Made by a program: the position numbers and the translations under genes. Below, piece by piece: positions 56,943 to 64,000 of a DNA stretch of 64,000 nucleotides (position 1 is the stretch's first letter; every line of letters begins with the position of its first letter). Below the pieces are notes generated by a model that saw only the letters and a program-made list of their open reading frames with translations, had not been told where the DNA came from and ran no database searches. The stretch comes from Secundilactobacillus pentosiphilus. Lineage in GTDB: Bacteria; Bacillota; Bacilli; Lactobacillales; Lactobacillaceae. Location of the stretch: positions 110,492 through 174,491 of the forward strand of contig NZ_BCMI01000002.1 of the NCBI RefSeq assembly GCF_002217985.1, read 5' to 3'.

Positions 56943-58703
56943 ATGACAAAGATGATGGCAGGACAAGCATTAGTGAAAGTATTGGAAGATTGGGGCGTAG
57001 ATCATATCTACGGCATTCCTGGGGGCTCAATCAACCACACGGTGGAAGGCCTATATTTAGAACAAGATAAAATTAAATACATTCAGGTGCGTCACGAAGA
57101 AGTCGGGGCCATTGCGGCTTCGGCTGATGCAAAATTCACCGGTAAAATTGGGGTAGCCTTCGGTTCTGCAGGTCCCGGTGCAACTCACCTGTTTAATGGC
57201 CTGTACGATGCCAAGATGGATCACGTACCAGTGCTGGCCATTGTGGGACAAGTGCCGCAGCCGACGATGAACACCAACTTCTTCCAGGAAATGGATGAAA
57301 CGCCGATGTTCGAAGATGTTTCGGTTTACAACCGGACAGTGACAACTGCGGAACAGGTTCCCTACGTCATCAACGAAGCCATTCGGGAAGCCTACCGTCA
57401 AAGCGGAGTTGCTGTGGTGATCTTGCCAGAAGATCTGACGACTAAAGAAATTGACTACAAACCAGCTAAGACGCCTAAGGTCGTAGCTAATAACTACAGT
57501 CAAACCGTTGATCCCAAGGCGATCCAAGACAGCCTGAAGATGATCAAGGAAGCTAAGCACCCGTTGATTTACGCGGGCCGCGGTTTACTGGGTGCCAGAG
57601 ACGAGCTGACTAAGTTCTCCGAACAGTTCAACATTCCGGTGATGAACACTGTGCCAGCCACCGGAGTCATTTCAACGGACCACCCGAACTTTATCGGAAC
57701 GTTTGGCCGTTTGGGTGCTAAGTCAGGGTTCGAAGCTTTGCAGCATACTGATTTGATCCTGTTCTTAGCTTCCGAATTCCCGTTTGCCCAGTTCTGGCCA
57801 AAAGACGTTAAAATTATCCAAGTAAACACCAACGCCTTTGATATTGGTAAGACGGTTGACGTTGACTACGCCATCATTGCGGATGCCAAGGCTTACTTAA
57901 ACGATATGATTGCCACTGGCGAAAGCCGCCCAGCCGATACTTGGCTGAAAGCTAACCAGCAAAACAAAGCTAACTGGGACAAGTGGTTAGACGAACAGGC
58001 CGAGGACGACAGCCGCGGCTTGAACCCTGAAGCCGTGACCAAGAAGATCGCTGAACTGGCCGGTCCTAACGATACCTACGCTGTTGATACCGGAAACGTT
58101 TCTGAATGGGGCGTTCGTGGTTTACCAATGAACAAGAATCAGCGGTTTGCCATTTCCGGCTTATTTGCAACTATGGGGTTCGGCTTACCAGGCGGTATGG
58201 CTGGTGCGCTCAGTGTGCCTGATGCTCAGGCCTGGTCATTATCAGGCGATGGCGGTTTTGCCATGGTAGTACCCGACATCATTACGGAAGCCCGGTATGA
58301 GTTACCAGTCATCAACGTGGTCTTCTCCAACGACCGGTTTGGTTTTATCTACTATGAACAGGCTGAATCCAAGCAGCACTTCTATGGCGTTGATCTAACC
58401 GATGCCGATTGGGCAAAGGTTGCTGAAGGACTTGGCGGCATCGGCTTTACCGTGAAGAATAAGGCTGATTTGGATGAGGTCTTCGCTAAGGTCAAGGATC
58501 TGCAAGCTAACGGCAACAAGAAACCGATCGTCATCAATGCTTACATCAATCCGGATGACCCGATTGCCACAGCCTTTATGCCATTAGACGAAAAGCTCTA
58601 CGGCGCGGACACTGTTAAGGCGTACTCAGAGAAGTACCACATTGATCCAAAGACGCAGCCATCGTTGGGCGAATTGCTTCGGGCTCAGGGTGATGAAAGA
58701 TAA
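56943..58703 (+). CDS. pox: Pyruvate oxidase (TPP- and FAD-dependent)
   Basis: 586 residues. The TPP-enzyme layout is clear: N-terminal domain with VDHIYGIPGGSINHTVEGL and the conserved Glu in VRHEEVGAIAAS, middle FAD-binding domain, and C-terminal TPP motif GDGGFAMVVPDIITEARYELPVINVVFSNDRFGF. It converts pyruvate, phosphate and oxygen to acetyl phosphate, CO2 and hydrogen peroxide. Such enzymes give aerobic ATP and peroxide in lactobacilli. Single gene with GGAGG and a strong terminator (58716-58759). Acetolactate synthase is less likely, given the length and the SINHTVE text. Confidence 0.92.
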   Translation: MTKMMAGQALVKVLEDWGVDHIYGIPGGSINHTVEGLYLEQDKIKYIQVRHEEVGAIAASADAKFTGKIGVAFGSAGPGATHLFNGLYDAKMDHVPVLAIVGQVPQPTMNTNFFQEMDETPMFEDVSVYNRTVTTAEQVPYVINEAIREAYRQSGVAVVILPEDLTTKEIDYKPAKTPKVVANNYSQTVDPKAIQDSLKMIKEAKHPLIYAGRGLLGARDELTKFSEQFNIPVMNTVPATGVISTDHPNFIGTFGRLGAKSGFEALQHTDLILFLASEFPFAQFWPKDVKIIQVNTNAFDIGKTVDVDYAIIADAKAYLNDMIATGESRPADTWLKANQQNKANWDKWLDEQAEDDSRGLNPEAVTKKIAELAGPNDTYAVDTGNVSEWGVRGLPMNKNQRFAISGLFATMGFGLPGGMAGALSVPDAQAWSLSGDGGFAMVVPDIITEARYELPVINVVFSNDRFGFIYYEQAESKQHFYGVDLTDADWAKVAEGLGGIGFTVKNKADLDEVFAKVKDLQANGNKKPIVINAYINPDDPIATAFMPLDEKLYGADTVKAYSEKYHIDPKTQPSLGELLRAQGDER

Positions 58704-58715
58704 TCAATAATGAGT

Positions 58716-58759
58716 AAATAGTGCCGTGCAACTTATTTGGTTGCATGGCACTATTTTTT
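58716..58759 (+). terminator. Terminator after pox
   Basis: AAATAGTGCCGTGCAAC pairs with GTTGCATGGCACTATTT and is followed by a T run. Confidence 0.88.
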
Positions 58760-58867
58760 GGTTGTTAATTAAAAGTTCCCATTTCTTTACAAATTTGCCG
58801 TAATCCACGCAACCGTTAATAAATTTGTTATTATACAGATATAACTAACTTTTGGGGAGGCAAAAAA

Positions 58868-59059
58868 ATGGCAAACTGGTTTAGTAAAAAACGCGCAAAG
58901 CACCGTGTACTTGGGGGATCCAATAGTGATCATGAAATTGATTATGGCGAGTTGTTCACGAATTATATGAAAGATAAGCAGCAAAATATCTCGCGGCAGC
59001 GACAGCAGGCCCAGAAGTTATCCCATCAAATTAAGAAAGAACAGCAACGAAATTCGTAA
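58868..59059 (+). CDS. Small basic hypothetical protein
   Basis: 63 residues (start ANWFSKKRAKHRVLG) with a Gln/Lys/Arg-rich coiled-coil-like end (DKQQNISRQRQQAQKLSHQIKKEQQ). GGGGAGG stands upstream and a strong terminator follows, so this is a real gene rather than noise. I do not recognise the family. No signal peptide, cysteine or membrane helix. Confidence 0.7.
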   Translation: MANWFSKKRAKHRVLGGSNSDHEIDYGELFTNYMKDKQQNISRQRQQAQKLSHQIKKEQQRNS

Positions 59060-59070
59060 AATTCAGTTTA

Positions 59071-59107
59071 AAAAAAAGACTAGTGCAGCTACGCACTAGT
59101 CTTTTTG
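59071..59107. terminator. Bidirectional terminator
   Basis: AAAAAGACTAGTGC pairs with GCACTAGTCTTTTT; it lies between the small gene and convergent lepB. Confidence 0.9.
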
Positions 59108-59111
59108 ACTA

Positions 59112-59696
59112 CTATTCGTAGCCCAAACCGTTAACGTTTGCCCGCTGAGTTTTAGTGCCCGTCCAAAACGGCACTTTTACCACGCCAGCGACCTTATTCT
59201 TCTTAACGAAGCCCCAGTAACGGCCATCGTTTGAAACGCTTCGGTGGTCTCCTAAAACGAAGTAGTCACCCTTAGGCACGACCGTCACGTGCTTGCCCCA
59301 GCCGTACTGTTTTGCTAACGACTGTAACGTCCAGTTACGGGTACCTGTTCCAGCTGTTGCTTCACGCTGACTGATAAAACTTTGGCTGACGACTTTATCA
59401 TTAACGTAAAGTTTGTTGTTGACGAAGGAAACGGTATCGCCAGGCAGGCCGATGACGCGCTTCACGTAATCCGTGCCCGGTGCGGCCTCTGGATCAGCCC
59501 CGTGAGCATCAAAGACGACTACGCTGAGGTGTTTGATCTTGGCCTGTTTGAACATCCAGACCCGTTCATTATTGGTCAGATTTGGTTCCATTGACGGTCC
59601 ATCGACCCGAACCGGTGATAGGACAAAGCTTTTTAATCCGAATGCCAGCAGCAGACCAATGACGACTGGTATGACGATTTCCTTGATGAATTTCAT
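59112..59696 (-). CDS. lepB: Signal peptidase I
   Basis: 194 residues. One N-terminal membrane helix (IVIPVVIGLLLAFGLKSFV), the nucleophile Ser35 in VDGPSMEPNL, the general-base Lys79 in DYVKRVIGLPGD, and later boxes FVLGDHRSVSNDGRYWGFV. It cleaves signal peptides, including those of the secreted proteins in this window. It has the short Gram-positive form. AAGGG precedes the ATG. Confidence 0.97.
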   Translation of the reverse strand: MKFIKEIVIPVVIGLLLAFGLKSFVLSPVRVDGPSMEPNLTNNERVWMFKQAKIKHLSVVVFDAHGADPEAAPGTDYVKRVIGLPGDTVSFVNNKLYVNDKVVSQSFISQREATAGTGTRNWTLQSLAKQYGWGKHVTVVPKGDYFVLGDHRSVSNDGRYWGFVKKNKVAGVVKVPFWTGTKTQRANVNGLGYE

Positions 59697-59907
59697 GACG
59701 TTTTTTTCCCTTCCAGAGTATGCGGTGCAGACCCTGATATCTTAATTAAATACACTTTATATTACTCTTTTTCTGCTAAAAGTCACAATGAGCGACGGTG
59801 ATTTATCATAATGTTAATGAGCTTATAAATGATTTTGCTAGTATTTTTGGCATAATTTCGTATCATGGTAAGTATGATGCAATTTTGAAGGGATGGCTTG
59901 ATAACAT

Positions 59908-61089
59908 ATGTCTGAAAAACGTCACCGGCTTCGGTTTACTTTAATTTTAGGGACTTTGAGTGCCACGGGACCATTGTCGATTGATTTATATCTGCCGGCG
60001 CTGCCGCAAATGATGCGCCAATTTCGTACTTCCGCGTCGCTGATTCAACTCAGTTTAACGGCGTGTCTTTTAGGCTTGGCGTTTGGCCAGTTGATTGCCG
60101 GGCCGTTAAGCGATCATTACGGCCGTAAAAAACCGCTGCTTGCCGGTTTCTTGGTGTTTGCTGCGGCTTCGTTTCTGATCGCGCTGACGCACTCGATTCC
60201 CATGCTGATCGTGATGCGGTTTATTCAGGGCCTGGCGGGTGCCAGTGGTCAGGTGCTTTCCAGAGCGGTGGCGCGAGACCTGTTCAGCGGTCACGCGTTG
60301 ACTAATTTTTACGCCATTTTAAACGCGGTGAACGGGGTTTTCCCGATCATCGCGCCGATCATCGGCGGATACATGATCCAGTTCGTACCGTGGGAAGCCG
60401 TTTTTATTCTCCTGGGTGTGATCGGGCTCGGGCTTTCCGGACTGATTGTGATTGGGATTCCAGAAACGCTGGCACCGGCAAAACGTTTGACGGGACCGCT
60501 GTTTGCCACTTTTAAGTCCTTCGGCAGCCTCGTTAAAATGCCGGGGTTCATGCGTCATATTATAGGCACCGGCTTAATTTACGGCTGCTTGTTCAGCTAT
60601 ATTTCTGCCTCAACCTTTATTTACCAGCAGCTATTCCAGCTGTCCGCCCAAACCTTTAGTCTGATTTACGCGCTGAATGGGCTGGGAATTGTGATCGGCA
60701 GCGGGCTGCCCAGCCGCGTTAACCGGCTGTCGGAAGTCAGCCAAATGAAGCTTGGCATCGTGCTGGTATTATTAGATAGTCTGGCCTTACTGCTTGGGTC
60801 ATGGCTGCGATTCTCACTGATCGCAGTGGCAGTATTGCTGTGGTTCTTAGTGTTATTCATCGGGATGCTGCTGACGCTGACGACTTCGATCATCATGAAC
60901 CAAGCATCCCAAAACGCCGGCAGTGCCTCTGCGCTGGTCGGGCTATCACAAAATGCGTTTGGCGGGATCTCCTCACCATTAGTGGGCTTGTTTGGTACCG
61001 CGAGTTACGCACCAATGGCTGGGCTGATTTTGATCTATAGTCTAGGTGCGTTAGGCCTAGTGTATAAGGACCGGATGCAGACGCCTTAA
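59908..61089 (+). CDS. MFS multidrug exporter, Bcr/CflA type
   Basis: 393 residues, about 12 helices. The signature SATGPLSIDLYLPALPQMMRQF at the start and AGPLSDHYGRKKPLLAGFLVF (motif A) define the Bcr/CflA (DHA1) group. GASGQVLSRAVARDLFSG follows. Likely efflux of drugs or small metabolites by proton exchange. The ribosome site (GGGATGG) is some 15 bases from the ATG, longer than usual. Single gene ahead of pepC. Confidence 0.92.
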   Translation: MSEKRHRLRFTLILGTLSATGPLSIDLYLPALPQMMRQFRTSASLIQLSLTACLLGLAFGQLIAGPLSDHYGRKKPLLAGFLVFAAASFLIALTHSIPMLIVMRFIQGLAGASGQVLSRAVARDLFSGHALTNFYAILNAVNGVFPIIAPIIGGYMIQFVPWEAVFILLGVIGLGLSGLIVIGIPETLAPAKRLTGPLFATFKSFGSLVKMPGFMRHIIGTGLIYGCLFSYISASTFIYQQLFQLSAQTFSLIYALNGLGIVIGSGLPSRVNRLSEVSQMKLGIVLVLLDSLALLLGSWLRFSLIAVAVLLWFLVLFIGMLLTLTTSIIMNQASQNAGSASALVGLSQNAFGGISSPLVGLFGTASYAPMAGLILIYSLGALGLVYKDRMQTP

Positions 61090-61144
61090 AAATGCAGTAG
61101 AATGAACCTACTTAAATTTAAAATACGTATTAGGAGGAAAATGA

Positions 61145-62473
61145 ATGCAACCATCAAATCCAGCAGAATTAACAGCAAACGATTTTAAGCAGTATCATCA
61201 AGAACTAAAACAACGATCAGACGCCGCCGTTATCAGCCGCGCGGTAATGACGAACGGGATAGATGCCGCGGCTACCGATCCGCAGGCCAAGGTCCGCCTC
61301 CACCGGGAATTTTCAGTTGAGTTAGACACGGGGACCGTGACAAATCAAAAACAAAGCGGCCGCTGCTGGGAGTTTTCATTACTCAATACCTTGCGGCACA
61401 AGTTTGAGCAGTCACACCACGTGAAAAACTTTGAACTGTCGCAAAACTACCTGTTCTTCTGGGACAAAGTGGAACGGGCGAATATGTTTTACGAGCATAT
61501 TCTAGCGACGGCTGATAAGGATCCGAATGACCGTGAAGTGGCTTTCTACCTCAAAATGGCAGGCGGCGACGGCGGTCAGTGGCCCATGGCAGCTGCACTG
61601 GTTGAAAAGTACGGGGTGATGCCGGCTGACGCGATGCCAGAAACGTATAACACTGATCATACCAGTGCCTTTGCATCCACCTTGGCACTTAAAATGAAAC
61701 GGGATGCCGTTATTTTACGTGATCTGGTCCACGACGGTGCCAGCGCGGACCAGCTGGCGAAAAGACGTCACCAAATGGTTGGTGAAGTGTACCGGATGGC
61801 AGCTTATTCCTTCGGCGAACCGCCGACTCACTTTGATTTAGAATATCGCGATAAGGATCAAAAGTGGCACCGGCAGGCTCATTTAACGCCAACGGCCTTT
61901 TTCAAACAGGAATTTGATGTTGATCTGGAAGATTATGTCGTGGTGACGAATTCACCGGATAAACCGCTGAATGAACTGTACCGTTTGGCCAGTCAGGAAA
62001 ACATTGTTGGCGGCAAGCAGATTCAGTTTTTAAACGTGGAAATGCCCGTTTTGAAGAAAACGGCGATCGCACAGCTGCAAGACGGCGAAACCGTTTGGTT
62101 CGGCAATGACGTCCTCCAGCAGATGAGCCGCGAACAGGGTTTCTTAGACGCTCAATTATACCGACGTGCTGAACTGTTTGGTATCGATCTGTCACTGACA
62201 AAGGCACAGCGGTTCGCTTACCACGAAGCCGAAGTGACCCATGCCATGACCTTAACGGGTGTTAACCTAGTTGATGGTCAGCCTAACCGCTGGAAAGTGG
62301 AAAACTCCTGGGGTGAGAAAAACGGTGAAAAGGGCTACTTCGTGATGACGGATGATTGGATGGATCAGTTTGTCTATGAAGTTGTCGTTCATAAAAAGTA
62401 CCTGACGGATGAACAGCGTGCGATCTTAACGCATCGTCCGGTCGAATTAGCACCGTGGGATCCGCTGATGTAG
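61145..62473 (+). CDS. pepC: Aminopeptidase C (bleomycin hydrolase family)
   Basis: 442 residues. Papain-like active Cys74 in QSGRCWEFSLL (most relatives have LFA or MFA after Cys-Trp), His in HAMTLTGVN and Asn in VENSWGEKNGEKGYF. PepC is a cytosolic hexamer that trims peptides from the N-terminus and supports growth on protein. GGAGG stands seven bases before the ATG. Confidence 0.97.
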   Translation: MQPSNPAELTANDFKQYHQELKQRSDAAVISRAVMTNGIDAAATDPQAKVRLHREFSVELDTGTVTNQKQSGRCWEFSLLNTLRHKFEQSHHVKNFELSQNYLFFWDKVERANMFYEHILATADKDPNDREVAFYLKMAGGDGGQWPMAAALVEKYGVMPADAMPETYNTDHTSAFASTLALKMKRDAVILRDLVHDGASADQLAKRRHQMVGEVYRMAAYSFGEPPTHFDLEYRDKDQKWHRQAHLTPTAFFKQEFDVDLEDYVVVTNSPDKPLNELYRLASQENIVGGKQIQFLNVEMPVLKKTAIAQLQDGETVWFGNDVLQQMSREQGFLDAQLYRRAELFGIDLSLTKAQRFAYHEAEVTHAMTLTGVNLVDGQPNRWKVENSWGEKNGEKGYFVMTDDWMDQFVYEVVVHKKYLTDEQRAILTHRPVELAPWDPLM

Positions 62474-62489
62474 GTTTAAAATTGATGTT

Positions 62490-62547
62490 AACAGCCACGA
62501 CAAAGGGCGTTCTCAAAACTGGGAACGCCCTTTGTCGTGGCTGTTTT
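62490..62547. terminator. Bidirectional terminator
   Basis: A very long stem (AACAGCCACGACAAAGGGCG and its complement) between convergent pepC and hom, with a T run. Confidence 0.9.
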
Positions 62548-63839
62548 CACCGTTGCAAAACTTTGTAAGCTGCTAGTAGTGCAATGGTATTAACTTTGCG
62601 GAGCGCGCGTTTGATATCGCTCAGCTGGGATTTGGATATTTTATGGGTAATAACCGTTACGCGGGCCGTCTGATGATCGGTTTTAGTTTGTACGATCTGA
62701 CTAAAGCTGGCACCGGATTGCGTCACAATTTGAGTGAATTTCAACATTTGACCAGGCGCATCCAGCATCTTGAGGGAAAGGTAGTAGGCGTACTTAACGT
62801 CCTTTGGATCGATATTACCGATTTCGCTCGGACTGCTTTGATAATTATTGAAGAAATGGCCAGTAGTTCCCAACACAATGTTTTTGGTAACTGAAACGAT
62901 ATCGCTTAACACGCTGTTAGCAGTTGGCAGACCGCCAGCTCCCGGTCCGTAAAAGAGGGTTTCTCCAACGGCTTCACCCGTTACCATCACGGCGTTATTT
63001 TCGTTATGGATCGTGGCCAGCGGATGGTCTTGAGGAACCAACACAGGGCCCACTTCGGCAAAAACACCATTATCGATGCGGCGTGAAATCCCCAGTAATT
63101 TGATGGTATAGCCGAAATCTGCTGCGCGCTGAATATCATCCTGTTGAATAGTTGAAATACCTTCAACGGACATATTGGATAGCTTAATATGGGCGCCGTA
63201 TGAAAACTGGCTCAAAATGACCATTTTGTAGGCGGAATCAATGCCTTCGACATCGTTGGTGGGATCGGATTCCGCGAAGCCCAGCTCCTGAGCCTTCATC
63301 AAAGCTTGATCATATGACCAGTGCTGTTGCTGCATCTGGGTGAGGATGAAGTTGCACGTCCCGTTGACAATCCCCTTAACTTCGGTGATGTAATCAGCCG
63401 CGAAGCTGTTGACAATGGTCCTTAAAATGGGGATACCGCCGGCAACACTTGCTTCATACATCAAGTCGCAGTGGTTTTGTTTGGCAGTGGCGGCGAGTTC
63501 TTCGCCTGCAGAGGCAATTAAATCCTTGTTCGCGGTCACCACGTGTTTTTTGGCGTTCAGCAGCGCGGTCACGAATTCTTTGGCAGGATGGATACCGCCC
63601 ATGACTTCCACCGCGATTTTAATTTCGGGATCGTTGATAATGGCGCTCAGATCCGTTGTCAGCGTGACGTCCTTTGGTACTTGACGGCGGTGCTTCGCAA
63701 CGTTTCTGACCACGATGGTTTTTACACTGAGCCTGCGACCAGTGATGGTTTGAACTTTATCAGAATTTTCAATAATCATTTTGAGAACACTGCTGCCAAC
63801 AGTTCCAAGGCCAATTAGGCCAATTTTAATTTCATTCAT
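62547..63839 (-). CDS. hom: Homoserine dehydrogenase
   Basis: 430 residues from the ATG at 63839 (GGAG ten bases upstream). NAD(P) site IGLIGLGTVGSSVL, catalytic region GIVNGTCNFILTQM with AESDPTNDVEGIDSAYK, and a C-terminal ACT domain for feedback. It reduces aspartate semialdehyde to homoserine toward threonine and methionine. The neighbours upstream are outside the window, so operon partners cannot be seen. Confidence 0.96.
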   Translation of the reverse strand: MNEIKIGLIGLGTVGSSVLKMIIENSDKVQTITGRRLSVKTIVVRNVAKHRRQVPKDVTLTTDLSAIINDPEIKIAVEVMGGIHPAKEFVTALLNAKKHVVTANKDLIASAGEELAATAKQNHCDLMYEASVAGGIPILRTIVNSFAADYITEVKGIVNGTCNFILTQMQQQHWSYDQALMKAQELGFAESDPTNDVEGIDSAYKMVILSQFSYGAHIKLSNMSVEGISTIQQDDIQRAADFGYTIKLLGISRRIDNGVFAEVGPVLVPQDHPLATIHNENNAVMVTGEAVGETLFYGPGAGGLPTANSVLSDIVSVTKNIVLGTTGHFFNNYQSSPSEIGNIDPKDVKYAYYLSLKMLDAPGQMLKFTQIVTQSGASFSQIVQTKTDHQTARVTVITHKISKSQLSDIKRALRKVNTIALLAAYKVLQR

Positions 63840-63884
63840 GCATCTGATGCTCCTCATTTTTCCTTACCTGCCAGTATAGCAAAT

Positions 63885-63925
63885 AATATGAGAATATTGT
63901 TAAAATTAACAATAAATTCTCATTA
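63885..63925. promoter_or_regulatory. Inverted repeat at the hom promoter
   Basis: TTGTTAA-AA-TTAACAA at 63897-63912, extended by GAGAATA and AATTCTC on the sides. It overlaps the probable -35 of a minus-strand promoter whose -10 is TATACT. It looks like an operator; the regulator is unknown. Confidence 0.5.
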
Positions 63926-64000
63926 AATTGAGCTGGCGGTGAAAATAAAAGAGGCTGTGACTTAAGTCATAAATCATAGCTTTCAAAAAAGACTTATCGA

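Noticed and set aside
56943..58703. Acetolactate synthase
   Set aside because: Length, single-gene context and the SINHTVE and SNDRFGF text fit pyruvate oxidase better; no small subunit follows.

Overview
This window is the origin region of a Firmicutes chromosome, most likely a member of the Lactobacillaceae. The evidence is the gene order rpmH-rnpA-yidC-jag / dnaA-dnaN-yaaA-recF-gyrB-gyrA / rpsF-ssb-rpsR / gdpP-rplI-dnaB / walRKHIJ-htrA-rlmH, together with a pyruvate oxidase, peptidase C, an LPQTxE-type cell-wall anchor and T-box control. Genus cannot be fixed from the sequence alone. A plantarum/brevis/collinoides-side relative is my guess.

Layout. 1-7.4 kb is accessory: a partial Cys-rich protein, a MarR-controlled SDR/NTF2-like pair, a DUF2316 gene beside a TetR remnant, a small secreted protein, a DUF2075 helicase-like protein, DUF1835-like and GrpB proteins. 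7.4-15.6 kb holds rlmH, a cluster of DnaA boxes, htrA and the wal cell-wall stress operon, all on the minus strand. 16-18.4 kb has tRNA-Lys and two secreted paralogues that share both ends but not their middles. 18.4-26.5 kb has metabolic and transport genes: PAT-type acetyltransferase, quinone-oxidoreductase-like MDR, a T-box-controlled ketoacid-reductase/aminotransferase operon, an ElaA-like acetyltransferase, a MarR regulator with two LysE exporters, and an LDH2-type dehydrogenase. 26.5-31.6 kb has hairpin repeats, a candidate small RNA, dnaB, rplI and gdpP. 31.8-36.8 kb has an MFS exporter and a large BspA/LRR adhesin. 36.9-47.4 kb is the replication core. oriC lies between dnaA and rpmH, with a second DnaA-box cluster between dnaA and dnaN. 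47.9-55.7 kb runs rightwards from the origin (rpmH, rnpA, yidC, a broken TnpB element, jag, hairpin repeats, mnmE, mnmG). 55.7-64 kb has a thioesterase, HesB-like protein, pyruvate oxidase, signal peptidase I, MFS exporter, pepC and hom.

Transcription diverges from oriC: most core genes left of 47.4 kb are on the minus strand, and those right of it on the plus strand. Replication initiation (dnaA, dnaN, dnaB, recF, ssb, gyrase), cell-wall homeostasis (Wal system, HtrA), membrane insertion (yidC, lepB) and tRNA modification (mnmE/G) sit together.

The most unusual signal is a family of intergenic hairpin repeats (about 26.9-27.5 kb and 51.9-52.15 kb). They share flanks and architecture, but their 10-11 bp arm cores differ completely between copies while staying perfectly self-complementary. 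Other signals worth following are a DnaA-box cluster about 39 kb from oriC, a perfect parS site, a cassette-like pair of secreted proteins, a shared MarR operator in front of two LysE genes, and a candidate small RNA beside dnaB.
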